Source: Undaria pinnatifida (taxonomy: Eukaryota; Sar; Phaeophyceae; Laminariales; Alariaceae). Taken from it: DNA of 64,000 nt. This document shows, one piece after another, positions 9,790-21,966 of this stretch. A program made the position numbers and the translations under genes. Each line of letters starts with the position of its first letter. Positions within the stretch are counted from its first letter, which is position 1. The stretch lies in contig JABAKD010000008.1 in assembly GCA_012845835.1 (NCBI GenBank), positions 4,137,767 to 4,201,766 of the forward strand. Direction: 5' to 3'. The notes beneath the pieces were generated by a model. The model worked only from the letters and a program-made list of their open reading frames with translations. It was not told the origin of the DNA and did no database searches.

Positions 9790-11015
9790 CTGAAACTATA
9801 AAACCCGTTTCTGAGGGGACAAAATCTGACAGCTGTGGAGGGAAATGTATCCTTTTATCGAGTGAATCTTGTAAGTCGAATAACCGGTGAGGGGGAGGGG
9901 CGGAGTTTTGAAGGACGTGGGAGCCTGGTTTTGATCAAAAGCGAGGGGTTTGGAGGGGGGGGGGGGGGGGGGGGGGGGAAGGGGGGGGGAATTTGTGCAT
10001 GTAAGTTGTAATCCTTTCAAGGGGATAAATCTGACGGTTTTGGCACCAGTTTATTATTGGGGGGGGGGGTTGGGGCGGGGGTGGGGCGGGTGGGGCAGCT
10101 CAATATGTGCGTGGAAACTATACATTATTTTGAGGGGATAAATGTGACGGTTTTGGAAATGATGCATCAGTTTATCATGTATATCCTAGGGTAAGTCGTA
10201 CAATCAGTGAGTAGAGAGAGGGTGGAGTGTTCGAGGGGGTGGGGTTGGGATGGGTTGGGGGGGGGAGAAGGTGGGGGGTGGGGGCGGAGGGGGAGGGGGA
10301 GGGGGCGGGGGGGGGGGGGGGGGGGAAGGAAGGGTTTTAGGTGAGGGGTTTGTTATACGTGTGGTGCTAGGTCTAGGCGATGGTGTGGGTGATGGGGAAG
10401 AAGGGGGTGTTCGGGGCGGGGGGGGGGGGGGAAGCAGCGGCATGGATGGCTCTCGAAAGATAATGAGGTGATATCCCGTGCGTGAAGTGTTTATTAATCT
10501 GGCGGATTTCGATATTTGGTGGGGCGTTTGAGTAAGGGAGAGCGAGAGGGGGGGGGGGGGGGGGGGGGGGGCAGTTTTTTTAGCAGGTTTAGGTCACAAA
10601 TAATATTTAAATACACTTCGGCTGTGAGATCAAAGATATGTAGGGGCTTGTTGTACGCGTGGTGCTAGGCCTAGGCGATCGTGCGGGTGGTTGGAAAAGA
10701 GGGGGCGTTGGAGGGGGGGGGGTCGGGGGGAAAAGAATTGAAAACTACGTCATGGATGGTCAGAAAGATAATGACGTGATATCAACTGCGTATAGGTGTT
10801 TATTACTCTGGCCGATTTCGATTGTGAGTGGGGCGTTTGGACAAACTAGGCGGAAGGGGGGGGGGATCGGGGGACGGGGGGGGGGGGGGGAAGGGTTGGG
10901 GTTTTTCATGAACAAGAGGGGTCAGGGGAGGGGGAGGGGAGGGGGGCGGGGGCGGGGGGCGGGAAATTTCAATATGTGCGCGGAAACTATAAATCCTCAA
11001 AGGGGACAAACCTGA
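9790..11015 (+). repeat. G-rich tandem region with long poly-G runs
   Basis: The + strand has G runs of 10 to 24 (for example 9955-9978, near 10310, 10550 and 10880). Two ~200-bp units are in tandem (about 10337-10535 and 10640-10843), sharing GTGGTGCTAGG and GATAATGAGGTGATATC-like blocks. A third feature, AACTATAAA...GAGGGGACAAA, recurs near 9797, 10115 and 10984. Gly- or Pro-rich frames here are composition artefacts. The G strand could form quadruplexes. Confidence 0.7.
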
Positions 11016-11194
11016 CGATTGAAGCAATAAGACATCCCTTTATATCATCTGGCTTGTAATGTTTACTATTCTAGAAGGTTTGATGTTCGATGCAGCATGC
11101 AACCCAGTGTTTAAGTGTAGTAAATAACGTGTTAAATCTTCATAAGTTGTTGTTGTATGATACATGGATCGAAAGCTAGAATATTTTATAGAAT

Positions 11195-11545
11195 ATTTGT
11201 AGTTACCATTATTTTCTGACATCGCTAATTATAAGAAAGAGATACGTATTATCAAATACAACAGGCGAGGTGATGTGGTCATGCACTGTTTGTCACCACC
11301 ATCATACAGTTACCATTATTTTCTGACATCGCTAACTATACGAAAGAGATATGTACTGCCAAATACAGCATGCGAGGTGATGTATGTGGCCATGTACTGT
11401 CTCCGCCATTGAGCATTAGAGGGAGGGATGCGAATCGTCAATTTTTAAGGAACGCTTGGTATACATGCGCTCAATTACGTTACCTCGTTAGTCATACTTG
11501 GTATACACGCGCTCAATTACGTTACCTCGCTAGTCATACTTCGTT
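11195..11545 (+). repeat. Two small tandem duplications
   Basis: ACCATTATTTTCTGACATCG begins two ~105-bp units (about 11200 and 11306). Immediately after, GCGCTCAATTACGTTACCTC occurs twice with a period of about 43 bp (near 11467 and 11510). No gene is seen in 11016-12086. Confidence 0.7.
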
Positions 11546-12086
11546 TGGCATAGGTTGGGAAGCGATCATGCAGACGGTATGTACGAAATACCCTACGTAA
11601 TGGGTTGGTAAGGTTGTTTACCGCAATTTTAACACATCTGCCTGTGCTTCCTTTTCCAAATTATTTTTTCTCTCAAATAAATATATGTTATACCCTCTAT
11701 CGATACTTGCTGCATAAAGGTACGGGCGGGCTGCACCTGCACTTTTATTACGAATTACTAGTATTAATAGTGCACACTTGACACTACAGCACTTGGCTAC
11801 TATTAATAGGATAGATAGGGGTATATAGTATATACGCCGGTCGCCCCGGTGGCATATCAGGTTATCCTCGAGCCTGGGGTATAGGTCAGGCTCGTGAGTT
11901 CAAATCTCCACTCGTCAAGCAAGTGCATATACTGGTATAAATTCGTGGGGGCTGTTTCTTGTGCACACAAGTTGACTTGCAAAAAACGCGAGAGCGTGAT
12001 ATATAGAAGACTACGATAGATGGGGGTATATTTTATATACGAGCACTTTCCTATGATCGTTTTTTTTCCTGGCGCTTGCGTGTATG

Positions 12087-12472
12087 TAATGGAGTGCCCT
12101 CCGTAGAAGGATAGTTTATAGATTCGACGTGAAACCATGCCATGGTTGGGGTGAAACCATGTGACATTAGATGTCACATTCACGTCAAGGCCATCATAGA
12201 TGGGCCATAATGTAGGTGACGATGATGGGACAACAAGCAGGACGACCCTTCGCACTACCTGCTATACCTATTTGTACCCTGCCCTACCGTGCCTAGGCCT
12301 GTAATTTCTGTCTCATAGTATCCTCTGTAACGAAATCATGCAAATAAGCTTTTGAGTCTATCCAGCGAGCCATGAGGAGAGACCAAACAAGGGCACCGGA
12401 ACCCATGAGGAGCACGCTTCCCAACACCGACCAACCACGCATCCCCCACTCGGAGTACCACTACAATGTACG
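12087..12472 (+). mobile_element. Dispersed element Q, copy 1
   Basis: About 385 bp, nearly identical to 16030-16412. It starts TAATGGAGTGCCCTCCGTAG and ends ACTCGGAGTACCACTACAAT; the ends are weak inverted repeats of each other. Inside is a nested hairpin: GACGTGAA pairs with TTCACGTC around TGACATtagATGTCA. There is no coding frame. It looks like a non-autonomous DNA transposon of unknown family. Confidence 0.65.
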
Positions 12473-12499
12473 ATAAATAAAGTACGTGCCACTTTTTTT

Positions 12500-12710
12500 G
12501 GCTTCGTATAATTCAATACAGAATTTTCTGAATGGCGAGACTCCTTATTAACCCAAATTCGTCGGATTTTCGTGCGCGTGCGTGTTTTACTGTATATATA
12601 TCCTGCTCATCATGTGTTGTACTACACACATATATTATTATGGTTGATTAAAAAAATGGTAAAAACCTAGGCCATGGGAGTGAGTGTTTCATCGGGCTGC
12701 ACTTTCGAAT
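12500..12710 (+). repeat. Degenerate copy of the ~270-bp TIR element (family T)
   Basis: TTTTCTGAATGGCGAGACTC, ACCCAAATTCGTCGG and CCTAGGCCATGGGA appear in the order found in intact family T copies (for example 56713-56983), but the TIRs are missing and AT-rich sequence interrupts the middle. Confidence 0.6.
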
Positions 12711-13304
12711 TTATCAAAATTGGATACTGTATACACGGCAATATACGTTTTTTTCCCCGACCGACGGGGCTCCCCAACAGTTTAGTTACTCAGGATCTAC
12801 TCCCCCACCCAACATAGGGTGTTTTGCCATTTCTAAATTCGCTTGGGTGGGAATGAGTCTAACACGTGGTAATGAACCCGACGAACATATCTCAACACGA
12901 GGTACCAACAAACGTCCACGAAAACATTGGTCAGAAAAAAAAAGAAAACGAAAGCCCTAGGAAAAAACGTGTAGACTAGACTATACTTATTTGACCTAGT
13001 ATTTTTCGCTGATTTTTGGTAGGTTGGGTGTTGGCGTTGGATTGTAAGGTTATAGGTGGGGACACAGAAGTGCCCCGTGCAGGTCTGCCAATTGAGCAGG
13101 TCCTCGGAGAGTACTCGAACTTTATTTTCCTTTGTAGAGACGTAGCTTTATTCGATTCCACCAGAGCCCCGGATAGCTTCTGAGATCGGAGGCACGTGCC
13201 TCCGATCTATTTCCTAACTTTCCCGAATATAAAACGATATCTTTGTCATACGAAACCATCCAAATGATCTCAAATTCGGATAATTACAGGCCTTTCGAGG
13301 CCGT

Positions 13305-13440
13305 ATCTTAACACTAGCCCACCCTGATGAACCGAATATGCAGAAATATGGGAGATTCGGGGAAACTCCGGTTCTACGAACTAGACCATGAGTCGAAAAT
13401 GCGGCTCCTCAAAACCCACTCCCACACCTCTAGCAGTCTG
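13305..13440 (+). repeat. Dispersed repeat R, copy 1 (with small open frame)
   Basis: ACACTAGCCCACCCTGATGA, GCAGAAATATGGGAGATTCG and a Cys/Arg/Ser-coding frame (NRICRNMGDSGK) match 58878-59000, 45 kb away. The frame is open in both copies (13327-13755 and 58895-59110) but the proteins diverge after about 40 residues. I treat it as a repeat carrying a short frame, not as a gene. Confidence 0.55.
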
Positions 13441-14740
13441 GGTATGGAGCCAGGAACACGCGAAAAAAAAAAACAGTTGAAGGAAACACAGACCCTACAA
13501 CAAGGCAAAAGTCACCCATCAAAAACCTACGGCGTGCCGCCGGTGTGGCGGGGGGGGGGCAGAAAAGGCTCTAGAACCTGCCGCATACCGCCGGTGTGGC
13601 GAGGGGGGGAGGAAAATCTCTACGGCAAACCAACCACAGAAAAGGAACTACGGCGAGGCGAGCCCTCGTCGATATGGAGGGGAACACAGGCGCTAAGACA
13701 AGGGAGAAGTCATGCGAAAAACCTCCTGCAGGCCATCGGCATGGCGGGGGGTTAGACGTGTGACGCGCGATGGTTTCAATACTATTATTATATGGTTTCC
13801 GATCTGGGCAGCTAAAATTGGTACGTCGCAAGCGCCCTACTGATAGTAGTATATAGGAGGCGCGCAACGAAAGGGGTCGCATGCATACATTGTCCAAACT
13901 ACTTTCTGATTTATTAGCGGGCTCCTCGGCTGAGGAAACGCCTTATAACGTCCTGTTTGTGTTTGCGAATTCCCCCTTGGACTTTTAAACCTCGGCCGAT
14001 GGGGGTGGTTGGCCTTGATCGTCGGCCGGGGTTGTTTAGCATCGGATTGCACTTCCGTCACTTTTTTTAACAAGTCCGCTTTTGTGTGAGATATCCAGCT
14101 CCTCGAGCGAGGAAGGGGCCTCAGAAATGTTGATTTACCATTTAGTTCTACCGTACCATGCCATGTGCCATGTTCTGAGGTTCCACACAATTTATTCTAG
14201 AGGAGCTATATATTTCAAGAGGGAGGTTGTAGATGGGAAAATTGCTTCAAGAAGGGCACTGACGTATTCACCCACCCAATAGACGGCGCCAACAAAAAGT
14301 GCAAGCCTAACCCGATGAAATTCGCCCTTTAGCTTGCAGCAGGTATTTTTGATAGGAAATCGTGTGAAGACAAGTGGTGCTATTGTAAAATAAGGGGTAC
14401 AGTGGATTTAGGAGCGTTCAAGATTAAATCATTCATTCGCGATTTATTTTAGAGCGATGAAATTAGCATGTCCCGCCTGTACTGAAAGCTGCAATATATT
14501 GCCCACTACAGACAAGAGCAACACATGGATAAGAAGAGCGGTTGTTCCGGGGTACCTGCTGGAGCACTTTTGGGCTAAAACGGTTATCATCGACGGGGCC
14601 CTTCGGGTCATCAACGGCCCAATCTGTTTGTGTTTTACAGCAGTGTGCGTTAGATGCGTCGGCCATGGGGTTGCCAATCGCGTCGCCAGTTTTTGGGGTG
14701 AGGAATAAAGCTCCTCTAGTGAGGAGCCTCAGTAGCATTC
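13441..14740. other. No recognisable gene
   Basis: It contains two GCCGGTGTGGCG blocks near 13540 and 13590 and otherwise unique-looking sequence. Frames here are short and overlapping on both strands. Confidence 0.4.
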
Positions 14741-14910
14741 ACACCTCGAACAGATCACGATCTAGATCACATAGATCATATAGATAATATAGATCATCAA
14801 TAGCTGACGTATTTGGAATAATTTCACACCTCGAACAGATCACGATCTAGATCATCTAGATCATATAGAGCATAATCATCTAGATCATATAGAGCATATA
14901 GAGAGACCAT
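14741..14910 (+). repeat. GATC/ATAG-rich repeat
   Basis: ACACCTCGAACAGATCACGA followed by TCTAGATCA occurs at 14741 and again near 14826, then TAGATCATATAGAGCATA repeats. An inverted match lies at 29140-29195, and related GATCTGCAT/GATCTAG blocks are at 28985-29070 and 42600-42760. It is a dispersed repeat of unknown class. Confidence 0.6.
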
Positions 14911-16029
14911 CCACAGTAGATCCTGTATCTACCATCCTGATATGTTGTGCAGGATATGCACACAAATAATACAGATCAGCCATGTGGAAACACTTGCTAT
15001 CTCACCCGGTGACGCGGACTATGGACCCTACAAAACCTTCACAGAAATATCTAGATCATCAAGGGGGAATCGATTATCTGTCCTTAGGTGGCCACCTGCC
15101 GCAACATGCGTCTTAAACATGAGCTGTAGACCACACCACATCTTGCACTGAAGTATCTAGATCATCACACATTGTGCAAGTGAAAACATTAGATGCACTC
15201 CTAATGCAGCATAGCGTTCGTCTTAAACAGGCGTCCTGCCTGAGACCAAGGGGACGGTACTATAGCGTATTATCCTCATTGTATCTACCGATGTTCGCCT
15301 ACTCTTGCGCGAGGCTCAGCGCCTCTCTGAAAAAATGGACTTATATACGTACACTTGATGTAAGTATTGTTTGGCGCAACGCAACCCACATTTTCATGTG
15401 GTTAAATCGTTGCGATAGTGTATTGTACACATTTTAAGACCAGATCTCTGGCGTAAGACTTTTCGGGATTTACTGCCAGCAGGCGAATCGGTTTGTCCCG
15501 AAAACTTCAACTGCTAGAAAAAATGGCATGGGGAATTTTTGCAGTGTAGAGTAGTAGTAGTAGTCAAGAACTACAGTAGAAACAAGACCGCCAAGTTTTG
15601 GCTTGTCGCGGGGTGAGTGTGTACACCACTCTTGTATTCATTAATACTTTGGTCAGATATTTTATTCCGCCACCTGCATTCTGAAATATTTGGTCAAATA
15701 TTTCTTGCCGCTACCGCGGCGCACATGGTGTATCGTAGCCCGCGTTTTGGTTGATTGCAGTCAGTACCGATGAACACACTTATTAATAACTGGTACACGG
15801 ACGTACATAGCTTACCAGGTATGATATGAGGTACGTGTATACACGTTCGAGGAAAGGAGACGGAGGTAGTGCCAGTTCAAGAAATCGAGTAGATTCCCGT
15901 TCAAAATCAACGCAATATAAACAGCGTTGCAAGAAAAAAAACTAGAATAACCAAATCCATTTGACAACAGAACCGACCTATTTGGGAGGCAAACTATCAG
16001 TGCGTGAAGCTGGAAGCTATTGACCTGGT
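14911..16029. other. No recognisable gene
   Basis: AT-rich sequence with short frames only, plus one TACCAGGTA motif near 15815. I see no splice-consistent exon. Confidence 0.4.
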
Positions 16030-16412
16030 GTAATGGAGTGCCCTCCGTAGAAGGATAGTGTACAGAGTCGACGTGAAACCATGTCATGGTTGAGGTGAAA
16101 CCACGTGACATTAGATGTCACATTCACGTCAACGCCATCATAGATGGGCCATAATGTAGGTGACGATGATGGGACAAGCAGGACGCCCCACATCGCACTA
16201 CCTGCTCTACCCTGCCCTACCTGCTCTACCGTGCCTTGGCCTGTTATGCCTGTCTTTTAGTATCCTCTTTAGGGGAATAATGCAAATAAGCTTTTGAGTC
16301 TATCCAGCGAGCCATGAGGAGAGACCAAACAAGGGCACCGGAACTCATGGGGAGCACGCTTACCAACACCGACCAACCACGCATCCCTCACTCGGAGTAC
16401 TACTACACTGGG
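16030..16412 (+). mobile_element. Dispersed element Q, copy 2
   Basis: Nearly identical to 12087-12472 over its whole length, including the TGACATtagATGTCA hairpin and the GCATCC...CTCGGAGTAC end. The sharp boundaries at both sites support a defined mobile unit rather than a segmental duplication. Confidence 0.65.
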
Positions 16413-17204
16413 TCTCCTGTTTGGGTTTTCTTTTTGCGGCAGCATAGAGCTACTGGCGCGAGTGCCTACCCTATTGGCTTCTGATTTCCGGGGTCACCAA
16501 ATGCGCCGCCTTGAAGTGTGAGTGTTAAGATTGAAGCGCGTTTTATTGTGAGAAAGCAGCACCGCTCGCGGGAGAACTCAAACACTTTGGTAACAATGGA
16601 GGTAAAGGAATACTACTTATTGCTGCCGCACCCATGGTGTCTTGCACGGCAGCAGGGAGAAGCACGAAGTTATAACGAACACCACGCGATGGATGATTTC
16701 AAACCCAGTGCTGCCTATTCCTGTCCGGGCAGAAAGACCTGCGGTGCAAAGACAAGGGCGCTCAACACCACCGTGTGGCTAAGGCAGTGCGGTCACTGTT
16801 GGAGCCTTTTTTTTTTTGGCCCGGGGTCAATCGCTCGAATGACCCCCCCCCCTTTTCTTTTTTTGGTGTCTTATGCTCTCGTGCTTCTTGAACTTGCGAT
16901 ACGACTATTCACATGGAATAGTCAGCTACGCTGCACAAAAAATAGAATATTTTCATAAATGGTGTAGAGTACGTCGTGCGAGTGGCTCAAACCGAAAGTG
17001 AGTGGCAAAAGGAGGTAGCTCCTTGCCGAAACATTGTTGAACAGCCAAATTATGCAAAATCGTGTTCCAGCAAAAATGCGATCCCTCGGTCAGTTTTGCA
17101 TAATAAACAGCCCAAATATCAGCAAACGAACGACCTCACCCTCACCGACACAGCGCCATGACCGCTGGCCCGCAAAACTAAAAATCCGTTTTTTCCTGGT
17201 ACCC
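16413..17204. other. No recognisable gene
   Basis: The longest open frame is 16518-16958 (146 codons). It has no motif I recognise and includes a Phe run from poly-T. It is left uncalled. Confidence 0.4.
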
Positions 17205-19612
17205 TCCCCTCTCCCGTCCCCTCCTTCCTCTTTCCCCTTCTCCTTTACCCTTCCCTCGCCTCTCCTTGCGTTTTTCTCTCCCTCCCACCCCCTCTGTCCC
17301 GTCCGTCCCCTTGCACAGGGGCTGTCATGTTCTTCCTGGGTCTGGAGGGGGCGTCGTCGTCACGTACTACCTGGGTCTGGAGAGGGCGGCGTCAGGACGA
17401 AGATCTAGCAGATAGGTGCTCCGCGGGTTGTTTCGTTTTGGTGTTTTTTGTAGGAGGGTTGTTTTTATAGGCGTTTTGAGTGGATCATCTTGTGGTGGAG
17501 TTTTGGAAGGGCATAGTCAAATCTGCGCCAGAAATCGTGCGCCGTGCCCATGCGTTTTTTTTTCTTTTCTTTTTTGGTTCGGAGTTTTGGGAGGGCATAG
17601 TCAAATCTGCGCCAGAAATCGTGCGCTGCGCCCGAAGTGTTGGATTTGAATTGCCGTTTGGGGTATTTGGAGGGCATAGTCAAATCTGCGCCAGAAATCG
17701 TGCGCCGCGCCCGGTGTGTTGGATTTGAGTTCGTGTTTGGGGTCTTTGGAGGGCATAGTCAAATCTGCGCCAGAAATCGTGCGCCGTGCACGTAGTGTTA
17801 GATTCGAGTTGGCGTTTGGGGTATTTGGAGGGCATAGTCAAATCTGCGCCAGAAATCGTGCGCCGCGTCCGATGTGTTGGATTTGAGTTCGTGTTTGGCG
17901 TCTTGGGAGTTCATAGTCAAATCTGCGCCAGAAATCGTGCGCCGTGCCCGGAGTGTTGGATTTGTGGATTCTTGGGAGGGCATAGTCAAATCTGCGCCAG
18001 AAATCGTGCGCCGCGCCCGATGTGTTGGATTTGAGTTCGTGTTTGGCGTCTTGGGAGGGCATAGTCAAATCTGCGCCAGAAATCGTGCGCCGCGCCCGAT
18101 GTGTTGTTTTTGAGTTCGTGTTTGGCGTCTTGGGAGGGCATAGTCAAATCTGCGCCAGAAATCGTGCGCCGCGTCCGATGTGTTGTTTTTGAGTTCGCGT
18201 TTGGAGTCTTGGGAGAGCATGGTCAAATATGCGTCAGAAATCGTGCGCCGCGCCCGATGTGTTGTTCTTGAGTTGTTGCTTGAAGTATTGGGAAGGCAAA
18301 GTCAAATTTGCGCCGGAGATCGTGCGCCGTGCCCGATATGTGGTTGGGATTGATGGGATGGATTGGTTCTGGGGATTGCTGTCAGCCTAACCTTCCTCCC
18401 TCTTTGGCGGTGTGGGGCGAGCAGGCTTCCTTTTCTTTAGTCCGTGGCAATAGTGCCACGAAAGGCCCGCCCGCTCCTGGCACCCTCCCCTCCCCCCTCC
18501 CCTCCCTCCCCTTTCCCCTTCTCCTTTTCCCTTCCCTTCCCTCCCGTGTCCTCGCGTTTTTGTCTCCCTCCCACCCCCTCTGTCCCGTCCGTCCCCTTGC
18601 ACAGGGGCCGTCATGTTCTTCCTGGGTCTGGAGGGGGCGTCGTCGCCACGTACTACCTGGGTCTGGAGGGGGCGGCGTCAGGACGAAGATCTAGCAGATA
18701 AGTGCTCCGCGGGTTGTTTCGTTTTGGTGTGTTTTGTAGGAGGGTTGTTTTTATAAACGTTTTGGGTGGATTTTTATGGTGGGGCTTTGGGAGGGCACAG
18801 TCAAATCCGCGCAAGAAATCGTGTGCCTTGTCAATGCGTTTTTTTTTGTTTTTCCGGTTTGGAGTTTTGGAAGGGCATAGTCAAATCTGCGCCAAAAATC
18901 GTGCGCCGTGCCCGGCGTGTTGGATTTGAGTTCGTGTTTGGAATCTTGGAAGGGCATAGTCAAATCTGCGCCAGAAATCGTGCGCCGTGCCCGGTGTGTT
19001 GGATTTGAGTTCGTGTTTGGGGTCTTTGGAGGGCATAGTCAAATCGGCGCCAGAAATCGTGCGCCGTGCCCGGTGTGTTGGATTGGAGTTCGTGTTTGGA
19101 ATCTTGGGATGGCATAGTCAAATCTGCGCCAGAAATTGTGCGCCGTGTCCATGTTTTTCTTGTTTTTTCTCTGTTGGTTTGGAGGTTTGGGCGGGCATAG
19201 TCAAATCAGCGCCAGAAATCGTTTGCCGTGCCCGATGTTTTTTTGGGAAAGATGGCATTGTTTTGAGCTGATGCTTGCTGTCAGTCTAACGTTTCTCCCT
19301 CCTTTGTTGTGTGGTTCAAGCGGCATTGCTTTTCTATAGTCCGTGGCGACAGTGCGCCCGAGCCCCGCTCGCTTCCGCCTCTTTCTGCTTCCCTTTTCTC
19401 TCTCTTTTTTCGCCTTTTCATTTTCCCTTCCTTCCTCTTTTCTGCCCTTCCCTTCCCTGTTCACCACTCTCCCACCCCCTCTGTTTCCTCCGCCCCTTTG
19501 ATCCGAACCGTCATGCTCTTCCTGGGTCTGGACAGGACGTCGTCGTCATGTACTACCCGGGTCTCGACGGCGCGTCTGGCGGCCTGGGTTTAGTTCAGAA
19601 ACGACGAAGATA
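17205..19612 (+). repeat. Higher-order satellite: ~79-bp units in two arrays, each with a pyrimidine-rich head
   Basis: A unit of about 77-81 bp containing GGGCATAGTCAAATCTGCGC then CAGAAATCGTGCGCCG repeats about 11 times (17505-18330) and 6 times (18785-19235). Each array follows a CT-rich head with GTCATGTTCTTCCTGGGTCT and GTACTACCTGGGTCTGGA (17205-17504 and 18478-18784). A third, diverged head without an array is at 19395-19610. Unit length is close to a multiple of three, so frames stay open for short stretches on both strands, but unit lengths vary (68-81) and break any common frame. Non-coding satellite is the best reading. Confidence 0.85.
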
Positions 19613-19914
19613 AGGTTTGGCGGGTGTTTTGATTTTTTTTTGTGTTGCTGCTCTTACCGCGCATGTATGTGTCTGTCGTTTCGTATTTTGTTTTTGTGGA
19701 ACGGTTATGTTGTTCGTGTTGCTTGCGTCGCGGGGATATCCTAGTGTCAATTGTGTGCGTGTTTCTCAAATATCCACGGCCGTTCCACCATTCATTGTTT
19801 GAAAGTGTGGTTTTTCCTTTAAACTAAATGTCTCAGGCGATCGTCCATTTTACATGGTAGTAGTTTTGTCTATTACGGGGGACCCTAGTAGCACTCTTCT
19901 TGGGCTAAAACGCT

Positions 19915-20165
19915 TCTGTCCGGTGTAGAACTCCTCGAGTGAGAAGCTAACGGAACCTTAGTCTAATAATTCTGCGAAAAATTGTTTAAGGACACACTCT
20001 AGGGGGCGTATCTATAAGCTCAAATTAGGTCGTCGGGTTGCGCGAACGAACACGAACGCCTTCGAAGTCATGTTTCGGGTGATAAATCTTGAGCTCCTCC
20101 CTATGTTAGGAGCTTTCAAAACCTTTCTGCTGCACGCCCCCTATCGTGGGATGGCTCGTCTGTAA
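19915..20165 (+). mobile_element. Family P element, diverged copy
   Basis: It carries GGTTGCGCGAACGAACACG, GCCTTCGAAGTCATG, the hairpin GAGCTCCTCC...TTAGGAGCT, and the right end CCCTATCGTGGGATGGCTC, as in 9096-9350. The left TIR is not recognisable. Confidence 0.6.
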
Positions 20166-20324
20166 AAAGATTGGGTCGACCCAAAAGGGTTAAAATAGTT
20201 TATGCTTGTTTCTTAAAAAAATCAGTTTGCTGTTGCGGGTGTGGCACCATGATTTTTCGGGAGCTTGATCCAACTCGAGGGGGCTCAACGCATCTCCTCG
20301 GGACCCCCAAAAAACTGACTTGAA

Positions 20325-20560
20325 CCCGAACGATCCCGAACCACAACACAGGGCGTTATAAACCCTTCTCGCGAGGGGGGCTCTTTGGTTGAAGTTGATA
20401 TTTTAATCCTGCAAGCAGCAAGCCAGTTCCCATTGCCTCACACACCCCACCCTCCCCACACAACGATAACCCCCCCCTCCTTCTCCAAACACTCTACATC
20501 GATCACTACCCACAGCCCTGTCGGGCACGGACACGACGATGTAGATGTGGCTGCCATCAC
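20325..20560 (+). repeat. Dispersed repeat S, copy 1 (inverted copy at 33845)
   Basis: GAACCCGAACGATCCCGAAC, CACAGGGCGTTATAAACCC and GCCCTGTCGGGCACGGACAC match the reverse complement of 33845-34100 closely. Both copies keep an open frame reading HSPVGHGHD, then VDVAAIT. The element class is unknown. Confidence 0.7.
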
Positions 20561-20694
20561 AATTTTTGAGCAAACTGACATCGCACTCCAATGAAGAAGC
20601 CCGCGGGGCGCCAGCCCAGTTATTAAAAACGTTCATTTTGTGAACCAAGAACTCACATTCCGGCGATTTTGGTAGAGGTGCAGCCGATTCTAAG

Positions 20695-21255
20695 AATTTT
20701 CTGAGCTCCTCCAACATGAGGAGCTCAAAAAAAAAAAATCACCTGAAAAATTACTTCGAAGGCATTCGTTGTTCGCAAAACCCGACCAAAAGCTTTTCTA
20801 CATGCCTTTTAGTCCTAAAAAAATGTATACCCTAATGTAATGTAAATTACTTGACTAACCGGTAGTTCCTCACCTGGGGAGCTCAACCGCGGCCAGAGGT
20901 ATACCTTTTTTTGGCTCAAATAGTGCAACCCTTGACCGTGGGATGACTCGAAAGGCAACATTTCTAGACTAACCGGCAGTTCCTCGCTTGAGGAGCTCAA
21001 CTGGCCAGAGGTATACCTTTTTTTGGCTCAACAAGTGCAATTCCTGGCCGTGGGATGACTCGAAAGGCAACATTTCGAGACTAACCGGCAGTTCCTCACT
21101 TGAGGAGCTCAACCGGCAAGGTATACCTTTTTTTGGCTCAAATAGTGCAACCCCTACCGTGGGATGACTCGAAAGGCAACATTTCTAGACTAACCGGCAG
21201 TTCTTCGCTTGAGTAGCTCAATTGGCCAGAGGTATACCTTTTTTAGCTTAACAGG
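20695..21255 (-). repeat. Family P element with internal tandem amplification (4 units)
   Basis: Units of about 109-114 bp start at 20854, 20968, 21080 and 21189. Each reads ACTAACCGGCAGTTCCTC, hairpin GAGGAGCTCAA, AGGTATACC, TTTTTTGGCTCAA, and CCGTGGGATGACTCGAAAGG. The outer part (20700-20800) has the family marker in reverse (CTTCGAAGGCATTCGTTGTT). It is the mirror of 27490-28085. Confidence 0.75.
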
Positions 21256-21759
21256 CCTGGCAGAAATACCGCACAACCTTCTGCGCGTTGAAACATACCT
21301 GCGCGCGCAGCAGTCACAAACAACCATTTTTATTTTTCGGACCGCGGATCACCGTTTGATGCGCTTCTTCGTGGAGGTGCATGGGGAGGGGGCCTTGGCC
21401 CTGGTATAGGATCAGGATGAAGATGGACGAACAACTACGTAGTATTCGCGGTAGTTGGTTGTTGGATTTATGGTTTGGTGCTTTTGCTCTGTGTGGTCTA
21501 GATATTTTGGATTATGGCAAAATATTTTTTTGCTGTTGACACTAACGCTGTGCATCGTCGGATCTATGGCAAATGAAAAACTGTACAAGTAACAACCAAG
21601 TTAGTAGTTAAAACCACAACACAAAACAAAAAACAAAAAGCGGGATGGTGTTCCGCAAACATGTAGAGGGGTGTCCAAGTGTGAACCTGAATGAAACGCC
21701 CCCATCCATCGACTAATTCTACGATATAGACCCCCCAGAAAAAAAAATACAGCGATTTT
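21256..21759. other. No recognisable gene
   Basis: Mixed AT-rich sequence with no repeat match elsewhere in the window that I can see. Confidence 0.4.
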
Positions 21760-21950
21760 CTTCAACGAACGTTCCATGGCTGCTCGACACGAGGAAGGAT
21801 GCTTTGAAAAAAAAAAAAAGTCACACACTTGATTGTTTGCGAAGGACTCTCGAGCGATGACGTCGGGGCGGCAAGGGGAACCGTATCTCAGACGACGCAT
21901 ACGGCCTGGAGGAGCTAGCTTCAAAACCGGCGATTTCGTTTAAGAAAAGT
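21760..21950 (-). repeat. Dispersed repeat M, copy 1
   Basis: Reverse-complement match to 27200-27420 and 58165-58360. The shared blocks are GAAATCGCCGGTTTTGAA, the hairpin-forming CGTATCTC...ATACGG, CCCCTTGCC(GC)CCCCGACG, and a GCATCCTTCCTCGTGTCGAG-like tail. It is non-coding. Confidence 0.6.
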
Positions 21951-21966
21951 TGCCGCAGAACGACAT

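Noticed and set aside
10204-10471. Pro-rich and Gly-rich frames on opposite strands
   Set aside because: They come from poly-G tandem DNA with no stop codons, not from genes.
17480-19117. Frames repeating IVKSAPEIVRRAR and HSQICARNRAP
   Set aside because: They follow the ~79-bp satellite; unit lengths vary and break the frame, and several frames on both strands are equally open.
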